NCBI GenBank assembly: GCA_002337215.1
Contig: DDFO01000054.1
Location: 43,037-50,119 of the forward strand
From: Phycisphaerales bacterium UBA1926
Lineage (GTDB): Bacteria > Planctomycetota > Phycisphaerae > Phycisphaerales > UBA1924
Direction: 5' to 3'
DNA length: 7,083 nt
Of this stretch, positions 1 through 7,083 are shown in pieces (the first letter of the stretch is position 1; every line of letters starts with the position of its first letter). The position numbers and the translations under genes are program-made. The notes beneath the pieces are model-generated. The model was not told the DNA's origin, made no database searches, and saw nothing but the letters and a program-made list of their open reading frames with translations.

Positions 1-3000
1 GCGATGGCGGTCGTGACGGTGGTGCTTGCGCTCTTCGGTCTCGTGATGGAGAAACGCGACAAGAAGAAGGCCGAGAACGTCGAGGCGAACATCGCGGACA
101 GCGCCGCGGCGACGCCGTCGGGTGTCAGCAAGGTTGCGGACCGTGCGAAGCTCGACGATCTGCGTCGTCAGTTCGAGTCTGGAGTCCAGACTTTCCGTGA
201 CTACGGCAAGAACCTCTATGACATGCCCTGGTATGTCGTGGTGGGCGAGCCGGGATCGGGCAAGACCGAGGCGATCCGTCACAGCGGCATCGGCTTCCCG
301 CCGGGGCTCCAGGACCAGCTCCAGGGCACGGGCGGCACCGTCAACATGAACTGGTGGTTCACCGATCAGTCGGTGATCATCGACACGGCGGGCCGTCTGA
401 TGTTCGAGGACGTTGCACCCGGGGATAACAACGAGTGGAAGGAGTTCCTGAAACTCCTGCGGACGAGCCGGCCGAACTGCCCGATCAACGGGATGCTGCT
501 GGTGATCCCTGCCGACACGCTGATTACTGATAAGCCGGACGAGATCGAGAAGAAGGCGGGCAAGATCGCCCAGCAGTTCGACCAGATCCAGCGTTCTCTT
601 GGTGTGCGTTTCCCGGTGTTTGTGCTGATCACGAAGGCCGACCTCGTCAACGGGTTCCGCGAGTTCTTCGATGACATCACCGATCCGCGGTTGACGGCGC
701 AGATGCTCGGGTGGTCGAACCCGGCGGACCTCGATGAGCCGTTCAAGCCTGATCGTGTAGAGGAGCACCTCGACAGCCTGCGGCAGCACCTGCTTCAGCG
801 TCGGTTCGCGATGCTGCAGGACCCGATCCATAGCGAGGATCCGAAGGGACGTCGGATCGACCAGGTCGATGCGCTCTACAAGTTTCCCGAGGCGGTGACT
901 GAGCTTGGCCCGCGGCTTCGGCGGTATCTCGAGATGATTTTCGTCGCCGGCGAATGGAGCCAGAAGCCTCTGTTCCTGCGCGGGATCTACTTCACGAGCT
1001 CGATGCGGGAAGGCGATGCGCTGGATGCGGATCTGGCGGAGGTTCTCGGCGTCGGGGTTTCGTCGCTGGCGGAGGGCAAGCTTTGGGAGCGGGAGCGGAG
1101 CTACTTCCTTCGGGACCTGTTCCTCGACAAGGTTTTCAAGGAGCGTGGGCTCGTCACGCGTGCGGCGAACGCGGGGCAGGTGAAGCGCAAGCGGGCCATG
1201 CTGATCTCGGGGGCGGCGGCGGTGGCTTCGCTTCTGCTCGGTGCGATGATTTGGTACAGCTACTCGCAGACCAAGGCGCAGATCCAGAATCCTCGTGATT
1301 TCTGGGTCGAGGTGCGGGGCGCGGTCGAGGAGGTGGCGAGCACGGCGGAGGGGAACGATGATCTGTCGCAGGCCGAGGCGTTGCGGCAGTATCTCAGCCC
1401 GCTGACCGTTCGGTACTCCGATGCGAGTGTCCGGGATCTGATTATCGCGCAGCCGTTGGAGAGCGAGGACGCGGCGGTCCGCTTGGGCGGGGTGAAGCTG
1501 ACGTACCTTGAGGTTTTTGAGCGGGCGAGAAAATACTACGAGGAGAACAGTTCTTCGAGTGGTCTGTTCGCGCTGATCGCGGCGCTCCCCGGCGGCGGCA
1601 ACGATATTTTCAAACGCCAGTTGCCGGCTCAGCGGGGACTGTTCGAGCAGCTCGTACTCGTCCGCGCCATCGAACTGGCGCGCGGAGACATCATCGACGG
1701 CGGCGCGAATCGCTCAACGCCGATCGGCTGGGGTGATGGTGCGCTGGGATCGAAGGCGCTCGCCGCGATGATCGCGCTCGAGGCCGATGGGACGATGGGG
1801 AACGGCGAGCCGCTCCCCGCGGAAACGATCGACGAGCTCGTGCGATTCGCGGTGGCGGCGGAGGGTCCGGACGCCGTCGATGCCGACGCGATGACTCGGC
1901 TTCGGGAGTACGCCTCTTGGTTGTATTCAGGGGACTCTTCGTGGCCGCCGGAGACGCTCCCGGTTGGCACTGAATCCGCGAACGCAGCGGTGGAACGCGG
2001 TATCGAGGCGTTCAATCGGTTCTGGCGTAATCCATCCGGTGAAGGCACGCTGTTTGGTGCGTTGAAGACACTCGAGGCCGCGGGCGGTTCGCTCACCGCT
2101 GCGGAAGAAACCCTGGCGGGTGCGTCGCGTGAGTTGGGTGCGGCGGCGACTGAGGCCGCGTTCGATGAGAAGAAGGGAGCCTGGCTATCTGCCTACGACC
2201 GGTATCGCGCGTCGTATGACGCGTTCTCGACCGCACTGGGCGAGATCCCGGAGCAGTACGTGCGGAGCGATTTCGGCTCGGCGGCGTTGCCTGAGGAGGC
2301 TCGGCTCGCGGTGTGGGACAGCGCGAGCTCGGCGTACGACGAACTCATCGGGCGATTCGGTGACGAGACCCGGCGCGAGAAGCTCGATCCGGAGAATGAG
2401 CGTGAGGCCTGGTTGATCGATCAGCGTGAGGCCTTGGTCGCGGCGCGGAACACCGCGGAGAATGCGTACCGGTCGACGGCTGAGCAGCTCGTTGGCTCGA
2501 TCCGGGACCGGATCCTGCCTCGGCATCTCGCGCAGCGGGGTCTGGACAGGGTCTTTACTGTTCGTTCCAACCTCTTCGCCCAGGCGCACGGGGCGCTGAC
2601 CCAGGAACGAGTGAGGACAGGGGATTCGCTGCGGGCGGAGCTCGATTCGATCAAGTCAGCGCCGGATTCGCAGGTCGTGCCTGCCACAGGCGAGGATCTG
2701 GCGTCTGCGGCCCAGTCGGCACGGCTGGTGCACGAGGCTGCGGCAAGGTCAGCTCGGTATGCGGCGATGCGTGACGACCTTGAAAGGTTGCGCGATTGGG
2801 AACAACTGCTGACACGGGAGTCGGCCGATCCGTTACCGATGATTCCGTTTACGGGGTTGTCGTCGCTCGAATACGAGCGTCGTTTCGCTCCCGAGAACAA
2901 CAAACTTGTGCTTGGTTCATTCACCGAACTCAGGGCAGCGATCGATCGTCCGGGTGAGGACGGGTCGGCGTATGTGCTGGACGCGGAGAGCCTGAGAACC

Positions 3001-4275
3001 TCGCTCAAGTCGATCGAGCGAGGACTCGAATCGCACCTCGACGAGTACGAACGGTTCTGGACCGAGGACGTCCCGGCGGCGATCCAGGTTCAGCCGGGCC
3101 CCTCGGTGACCTGGCGTGATCTGCTCAATGAGCTCCCCAACTCCCGTCGGATCTTCGACGCGTTCGAGACGCTTCGTGAGATCATGGGCGAAGCATTGGG
3201 GGACCCCGCCACGGCGACAAACAATCGGGTCGCCGATCTCGCGAAGGCGGTCGCCGAGGAAGAAGACGACGATGATCTCCGAGGGATGATCCGGACCGAT
3301 GTCGTCGCGAGATGGCGTCGGCTGTCCGACGACGCCGCGAGAGCCGGCGAGTCGCTTCGGCTCTCGGCGGAACAGAAGGAGGTTATGGACGCCTACTTCC
3401 CGCTCGAGCAAACGGCGGCGTTCAAGGACCCCTGGGAGCTCGGGCCTGAAGAAACGTATTGGCGGAGCTTCACGCTCGCGGCGATCGAGCGGATCGCTCG
3501 TGAATCGGCGGATGACAAGGAAGGGGCGATCGTCGCGGTCGAGCCCCTCTGCAGGCGGTTCCCGATCACCCTGAACGCGGACCCGGCAAACGGCCTCGAT
3601 ACCGAGGAGATCCGCCGGGTCGCGAGCACGCTCGGCGGGGTGGGGGTGCTCGCATCGAGCACGCCGATCACGGCTGTCGCGAGCCCGTTCGATTGGATCA
3701 GCAGCGACGAGATCCGTCAGGCCCTTGACAGGATCAGCGGTCGGAGCCTGCTGCAGGATGCGCCGCGCGTCGGCCGGTTGCGTCGGGCTCTGGGCACGGC
3801 GGAGTTCCTCTCCAAGAACGCGGGGAACCTGACGTTCACCCTCGCGGCGCAGGGGGCGAATTATCCGAAGAACGTCGAGCAGGGAACGCACACGATCTGT
3901 GAGCAGGTCGATGTGGCTGGGAAGCCGAACGTTCTCGGCGAGCCTGGTTTTACGCTGTTTGAATCCCGCGAGGTGTTCTGGGACAACTACTACTGGTCGC
4001 TGCCGATGGGCGACCGGATCGAGTTCCGGTTCCAGAATGCGAACCGCGACGCGCCGGTGACCGCGACGCTCGGGCGTTGGGCGGCGCTCTCGTCGCTCGC
4101 GAGCGTTGGCGGGGCGGTCGAGTTCAACGATGGGACCCGGCGGGCGCAGGTCTGGCCGATCGAGTTCAGGCTCAGCAATGGCCGGTCGTTCTGGATGGGG
4201 GCTGTGTTCAGCGGGGGGGACGCCGACGCGTTGTCGGAGATGCGGAATTCGTGGCTCACGAAAGAAGAGTGGTGA
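1..4275 (+). CDS. tssM: Type VI secretion membrane subunit TssM (IcmF family), 5' end missing
   Basis: TssM is the large inner-membrane NTPase that, with TssL and usually TssJ, forms the T6SS membrane complex spanning the envelope. Residues are numbered from the ATG at position 4. Seen: hydrophobic residues 2-15, probably the end of a second membrane helix; Walker A GEPGSGKT (81-88); the stretch NWWFTDQSVIIDTAGR with DTAGR at 127-131; TKAD at 210-213; RGIYFTSSMREGD (326-338); FLRDLFLDKVFKERGLV (368-384). All of these match IcmF/TssM signatures. A basic KRKR (394-397) precedes a membrane helix at about 400-421, which places the N-terminal part in the cytoplasm. Residues 422-1423 should be periplasmic: mainly helical, with an acidic EEEDDDD patch (1085-1091), then a beta-rich C-terminal domain from about 1276 containing WSLP (1331-1334). 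The frame is open to the window edge and the usual first membrane helix is absent, so the true start lies upstream and the ATG at 4 is probably internal. The stop is TGA at 4273-4275. The periplasmic part is longer than the roughly 750 residues I recall for enteroaggregative E. coli TssM. Family assignment is very secure; the domain edges are estimates. Confidence 0.93.
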   Translation, partial: AMAVVTVVLALFGLVMEKRDKKKAENVEANIADSAAATPSGVSKVADRAKLDDLRRQFESGVQTFRDYGKNLYDMPWYVVVGEPGSGKTEAIRHSGIGFPPGLQDQLQGTGGTVNMNWWFTDQSVIIDTAGRLMFEDVAPGDNNEWKEFLKLLRTSRPNCPINGMLLVIPADTLITDKPDEIEKKAGKIAQQFDQIQRSLGVRFPVFVLITKADLVNGFREFFDDITDPRLTAQMLGWSNPADLDEPFKPDRVEEHLDSLRQHLLQRRFAMLQDPIHSEDPKGRRIDQVDALYKFPEAVTELGPRLRRYLEMIFVAGEWSQKPLFLRGIYFTSSMREGDALDADLAEVLGVGVSSLAEGKLWERERSYFLRDLFLDKVFKERGLVTRAANAGQVKRKRAMLISGAAAVASLLLGAMIWYSYSQTKAQIQNPRDFWVEVRGAVEEVASTAEGNDDLSQAEALRQYLSPLTVRYSDASVRDLIIAQPLESEDAAVRLGGVKLTYLEVFERARKYYEENSSSSGLFALIAALPGGGNDIFKRQLPAQRGLFEQLVLVRAIELARGDIIDGGANRSTPIGWGDGALGSKALAAMIALEADGTMGNGEPLPAETIDELVRFAVAAEGPDAVDADAMTRLREYASWLYSGDSSWPPETLPVGTESANAAVERGIEAFNRFWRNPSGEGTLFGALKTLEAAGGSLTAAEETLAGASRELGAAATEAAFDEKKGAWLSAYDRYRASYDAFSTALGEIPEQYVRSDFGSAALPEEARLAVWDSASSAYDELIGRFGDETRREKLDPENEREAWLIDQREALVAARNTAENAYRSTAEQLVGSIRDRILPRHLAQRGLDRVFTVRSNLFAQAHGALTQERVRTGDSLRAELDSIKSAPDSQVVPATGEDLASAAQSARLVHEAAARSARYAAMRDDLERLRDWEQLLTRESADPLPMIPFTGLSSLEYERRFAPENNKLVLGSFTELRAAIDRPGEDGSAYVLDAESLRTSLKSIERGLESHLDEYERFWTEDVPAAIQVQPGPSVTWRDLLNELPNSRRIFDAFETLREIMGEALGDPATATNNRVADLAKAVAEEEDDDDLRGMIRTDVVARWRRLSDDAARAGESLRLSAEQKEVMDAYFPLEQTAAFKDPWELGPEETYWRSFTLAAIERIARESADDKEGAIVAVEPLCRRFPITLNADPANGLDTEEIRRVASTLGGVGVLASSTPITAVASPFDWISSDEIRQALDRISGRSLLQDAPRVGRLRRALGTAEFLSKNAGNLTFTLAAQGANYPKNVEQGTHTICEQVDVAGKPNVLGEPGFTLFESREVFWDNYYWSLPMGDRIEFRFQNANRDAPVTATLGRWAALSSLASVGGAVEFNDGTRRAQVWPIEFRLSNGRSFWMGAVFSGGDADALSEMRNSWLTKEEW

Positions 4276-4286
4276 GATCTCCCCGG

Positions 4287-4304
4287 CGGCCTCAGGCGAG
4301 GCCG
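4287..4304 (+). other. GC-rich hairpin between tssM and the TagF-like gene
   Basis: A perfect 7-bp inverted repeat, CGGCCTC (4287-4293) and GAGGCCG (4298-4304), encloses the loop AGGC. It starts 12 bases after the tssM stop and ends 24 bases before the next start codon. No T-run follows, so it does not look like a complete intrinsic terminator. It could modulate mRNA stability or the relative output of the two genes, or be a chance product of GC-rich sequence. The inverted repeat is seen directly; any role is inference. Confidence 0.35.
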
Positions 4305-4320
4305 GCCCCGAATCGGAAGC

Positions 4321-4324
4321 AGGA
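4321..4324 (+). promoter_or_regulatory. Weak putative ribosome binding site of the TagF-like gene
   Basis: AGGA lies 4 bases before ATG 4329, closer than the usual 5-9 bases, and is only a partial Shine-Dalgarno match. GGA at 4315-4317 is an alternative with longer spacing. The in-frame TGA just before the ATG rules out upstream starts; a GTG at codon 9 (4353) would be the nearest downstream choice that keeps the conserved domain. The weak site suggests modest initiation or dependence on coupling to tssM translation. Confidence 0.3.
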
Positions 4325-4328
4325 CTGA

Positions 4329-7083
4329 ATGCCGAAATCCGAATCGCATCAGGTGTCGGCGTCCCAGCGCGTTTGGCTCGCGGTGCTCGGGAAGCACCCG
4401 GGCTGGAACGATCACCTCGACGACATCGGTCTCGACACCGAGCGGCTGGTCGCCGTCAAGCGGCATCTCTATGTCGAGGGTGTCGGCGGGGCGATCAACG
4501 CGGGGACGTGGGAGGCGTTGAGCGAGCAGGAGCGTGACGAAGGGTTCTCGCACACCTTCTTCTGGCGCCAAGCGGACGGCATGGTCATCGGGCGGATGTG
4601 GTCGTCGAGCGACGGCAAGGGGCGATCGAAGTACCCGATGATCGCGTGCGCGATGTGCAGGTCGCTCCCGTTTTCGTTCGTCGCGGGCCCGCTGCTTGAG
4701 CGGCTGCGCAGGCTCGAAGCGGTCTGCCGAGAGGTGACGACCGCGTCGGATGTGATCGGCGCGGTCGATCGGGTAAAGGCTGAGGTTGCCGAACTCGCCT
4801 CCTTCGCGCCGGAACTGAGCGACGCCCCGGTCGTGGGTGGTGAATCCGGGAAGGGCTCCGCCGCGGAATTGATCGAGAGCGGCCGGCTCGGCGAGGAAGG
4901 AGTCGGTCTTAAGCGTGTGCTGTATCAAATGGACCGCGAGATGGGCGCCTACGTCCGCCCCGAGGGAAGCGGGACCGCAAGCCGATCAAGATCGGTTGAG
5001 GTCCGCGGGCAGCACATCCGTGTCCCGACGTCGTCGGGGCCGATCTCGCCCGGGCAGGAACACCGGGATCTGAGCCTTTGGGCCCGTCTCCTGCTCAACA
5101 AGATCGATCCGTTGGTTCCGATCTTCCTTGCGACCAAGGACGGACGCGATTGGGTCGACATCATCGTCGGGGAGTTAGGGCCCACGCCGCTCGCGTGCCT
5201 GCAGTCTTCGCCCGAGGCGATGCCGTATGTCTCTGACATTCCCTTTACGATCGATGGCGATATCGAGCAGTCGATCGAGCAGACCATCGAGGCGTCGCGT
5301 GCCGGGACAGTCGTCGAGCGAGATCCGTGTTTCGTTGACGTTCCGCAGGAACGGCTTGCACCGTTCCTGCGTCCACGCCGGGCAGAGACAAGCGCTGCGG
5401 AAACCGATCGGAAGCCGCTCTTTCTCGGGATCGGGGCGGCCGCGATCGTCGTGGTGGTTGTTCTCGCTTTCCTGCTGATGCGGGGTGGCGGTGACGGCGT
5501 GGATCAACCAGAGACCCGCGAGCAGAGCCGCGCAGAGCCTGCGGAAAATCCTGCTGCCACCGAGATCAGCGACGGGCAGACACGTGCGGATCCGGTCAAT
5601 CCGGCTGCGACTCGGGAGACTCCGCCGGGATCGGCTGTTGCAACGGATGATCAGGCCACCGAGCCTGCTCCTGCTGATAGCCCGATAGATCGTCCGACCG
5701 AGGTGATCGCGTCCGATCCCGTGGGTCGGCTGGAGGCATTCGAGCGCTGGTGTGCTCGGTACGAGGTCTGGTATCTGCCGTTCACCGAAGCGATTGAGGA
5801 CGGGGCAATCGCCGGCGACCCTGTGTTCGCAAAGGAGTTGAAGGCGGCGATCGCCTCCGCGAAGCGCGAGGGCGACCGGCTCGATCCGCTGATCAATACT
5901 CCCGGGCGATATCGGAGCCTCGACTCTCTGAGAGAGTCTCCACCCGATGCGATCTACGAGCCCGGCTTCGGTGAGACGATCGCCGCGGGGCTCGGCCCGA
6001 TCGAAACGATCCGGTCGGTGATGCATTCGAGCCGCTGGGAATCGAGGGAAGCCCTCTCTCGAATGGCGACGCTCACGGAGTCGTTCGGTGGGGTGATGCC
6101 GGATGACCTGTCGGCGTTGTCGTTGAGGCTCGATTCGGATGATGGAGCGGAAGCCGCGGGCGCGGTTCTCGGCCTTGCGGCGGTGTCTGGCAGCCTTGGT
6201 GCGAGCGTCTCCGCGATGGACCAACTGATCACGGTCCGAGGTGAACTCGAATCGATCCCGGACAACTCTGTTGCGAGGGCGTTCGATCGGCTCAGCCCGA
6301 TCGGGGAAGAAAGTTCTGGCAACACATGGCTCGCCGAGGCCCGGCGCAGGTCACTCGAACTCGTCGCGTTTGGCGAGGAATTGCTCGAAGCCGCGGAGTC
6401 TAACTATCCACGCGTGGATCCGGAGCTCTTTGCGGGGCGGATCGCGGCTTTGCCTGAAGCGACCGATTCGGCGACCGCGTTGGCGTACCTCCGGGGCTGG
6501 ATCGAGACGACCCGGGACCGGTCGCTCTACCTGCTGGCTCCCGCGGACGATCCCCGACGCGGGTTGTCTGAGCCGGAACGCGTCGCGGCGTTGCGGGAGG
6601 GATTGCAGAATCTGGCGGTGTCGGACGATAACGCCGAGACCCGCGAGCTCACGGGCCTTCTCGACGCGTACGACGAAGCCGCGAGCGAGTTGCGCGACCT
6701 TTCGTGGAACGAGGCGACCAAGGCCCGCGTCACCGAGGAAACAGTGGCGCTCACCGCGCTGCTGGATGGGATTGCGGACCGCATCGACGCGGAATCACGC
6801 AGCCGAGCGATCGAAGCAGAACGATACATCGCGACGCTGAACGCGACGGGGACCGTCACGAATTCGGGATCTGACGCGATCGATCGCGCGTGGATCACAG
6901 CACGCGACGCCGCGGTCGATCGGTTTGAATCTGATGGTGATGTCGTCGCACTCTCAAGGGCGATCGACACCACGAAGGAAAGCCTCGCGTCGTTTGAATC
7001 GGCGATGCCGAGACCTGAGTTCGACGACGGTGCGTTGGGAACACTCTCGGCGATGTTTGTCTCGACGGCGGATGAAGAACGCA
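4329..7083 (+). CDS. TagF-like T6SS protein with transmembrane helix and long extracytoplasmic helical region, 3' end missing
   Basis: The frame is open for 918 codons and runs off the window. ATG 4329 follows directly on an in-frame TGA (4326-4328), so no earlier start is possible; a weak AGGA lies 4 bases upstream. Residues about 14-150 resemble TagF (DUF2094): LGKHPGWNDHL (20-30) corresponds to the GKLPxxGDF-type opening, and DGKGRSKYPMIACAM (95-109) to the D-x-x-GR-x-(F/Y)P stretch. TagF represses T6SS post-translationally in Pseudomonas, acting on Fha, and its gene often neighbours tssM, as here. Residues about 248-310 form a second alpha/beta-like stretch (for example DPLVPIFLATKDGRDWVDII) that I cannot name. 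A single membrane helix lies at about 364-384, preceded by DRK, so the N-terminus is predicted to be cytoplasmic. Residues about 385-462 are a disordered linker with about a dozen prolines. From about 465 on the sequence is charged and helical, coiled-coil-like, with one cysteine (C475) and no recognised family. The coding region is certain; the TagF link rests on short motifs and context (about 0.7). The C-terminal function is unknown and the true end is not visible. Confidence 0.85.
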   Translation, partial: MPKSESHQVSASQRVWLAVLGKHPGWNDHLDDIGLDTERLVAVKRHLYVEGVGGAINAGTWEALSEQERDEGFSHTFFWRQADGMVIGRMWSSSDGKGRSKYPMIACAMCRSLPFSFVAGPLLERLRRLEAVCREVTTASDVIGAVDRVKAEVAELASFAPELSDAPVVGGESGKGSAAELIESGRLGEEGVGLKRVLYQMDREMGAYVRPEGSGTASRSRSVEVRGQHIRVPTSSGPISPGQEHRDLSLWARLLLNKIDPLVPIFLATKDGRDWVDIIVGELGPTPLACLQSSPEAMPYVSDIPFTIDGDIEQSIEQTIEASRAGTVVERDPCFVDVPQERLAPFLRPRRAETSAAETDRKPLFLGIGAAAIVVVVVLAFLLMRGGGDGVDQPETREQSRAEPAENPAATEISDGQTRADPVNPAATRETPPGSAVATDDQATEPAPADSPIDRPTEVIASDPVGRLEAFERWCARYEVWYLPFTEAIEDGAIAGDPVFAKELKAAIASAKREGDRLDPLINTPGRYRSLDSLRESPPDAIYEPGFGETIAAGLGPIETIRSVMHSSRWESREALSRMATLTESFGGVMPDDLSALSLRLDSDDGAEAAGAVLGLAAVSGSLGASVSAMDQLITVRGELESIPDNSVARAFDRLSPIGEESSGNTWLAEARRRSLELVAFGEELLEAAESNYPRVDPELFAGRIAALPEATDSATALAYLRGWIETTRDRSLYLLAPADDPRRGLSEPERVAALREGLQNLAVSDDNAETRELTGLLDAYDEAASELRDLSWNEATKARVTEETVALTALLDGIADRIDAESRSRAIEAERYIATLNATGTVTNSGSDAIDRAWITARDAAVDRFESDGDVVALSRAIDTTKESLASFESAMPRPEFDDGALGTLSAMFVSTADEER

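Noticed and set aside
2917..3891. Minus-strand open frame (324 codons) inside tssM
   Set aside because: It is an antisense shadow of the TssM frame with strongly biased Arg content and no domain signature.
4287..4304. Intrinsic terminator after tssM
   Set aside because: The 7-bp stem is not followed by a T-tract, and the next gene starts 24 bases on in the same direction, so termination here is unlikely.
4106..4537. Plus-strand open frame (143 codons) bridging the gap between the genes
   Set aside because: It is out of frame with both real genes and Gly/Arg/Ser-rich; the overlapping TssM end and TagF-like start are better supported.
3990..4928. Minus-strand open frame (312 codons) across the tssM end and the next gene
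   Set aside because: It overlaps the conserved TssM C-terminus and the TagF-like motifs on the other strand, and its translation is low-complexity and rich in Arg and Pro.
5922..5938. Perfect inverted repeat GACTCTC-TGA-GAGAGTC
   Set aside because: It sits inside coding sequence, reads as DSLRES in frame, has no T-run and no nearby gene boundary. It is probably chance.
5175..6224. Long minus-strand open frame (349 codons) opposite the TagF-like gene
   Set aside because: Its translation is arginine-rich without recognisable motifs, typical of the antisense of a high-GC gene. The plus-strand frame here is continuous and has a clear membrane helix and linker.
6241..6840. Plus-strand open frame (199 codons) near the window end
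   Set aside because: It is a shifted-frame shadow of the TagF-like gene with Arg/Ser-rich composition; the real frame is open throughout this stretch.

Overview
The window is high-GC (roughly 60-65% by eye), almost wholly coding, and holds two long plus-strand genes that run off opposite ends. Both look like parts of a type VI secretion system (T6SS) cluster. That implies a diderm (Gram-negative-type) bacterium. Divergence from proteobacterial sequences, the long extracytoplasmic regions and the composition would fit a group such as Planctomycetota, but nothing here fixes the taxon, so that is a weak inference.

Region 1-4275 is a TssM (IcmF/VasK) gene that lacks its 5' end. It has an intact Walker A motif, a DTAGR Walker B/G3-like motif, a TKAD motif, further IcmF signature stretches, one clear membrane helix after the NTPase domain, and an extracytoplasmic region of about 1000 residues ending in a beta-rich TssM-like C-terminal domain. 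A 53-bp gap (4276-4328) with a small GC-rich hairpin follows. Region 4329 to the window end is a second open frame of at least 918 codons that never closes within the window. Its N-terminus resembles TagF, the post-translational T6SS regulator often encoded beside tssM. Unlike ordinary TagF, it continues through a second cytoplasmic segment, one membrane helix, a Pro/Ala/Glu-rich linker and more than 450 residues of helical extracytoplasmic sequence.

The two genes are probably co-transcribed. TssM would form the inner-membrane channel/NTPase of the T6SS membrane complex. The second protein has the same overall topology (cytoplasmic regulatory-type domain, one helix, large outer part) and may be a membrane-anchored regulator or extra subunit of that complex. 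This TagF-like transmembrane architecture is the most unusual element of the window. No RNA genes, mobile elements, CRISPR arrays or convincing promoters were seen, and no stretch over 300 bases lacks a gene.
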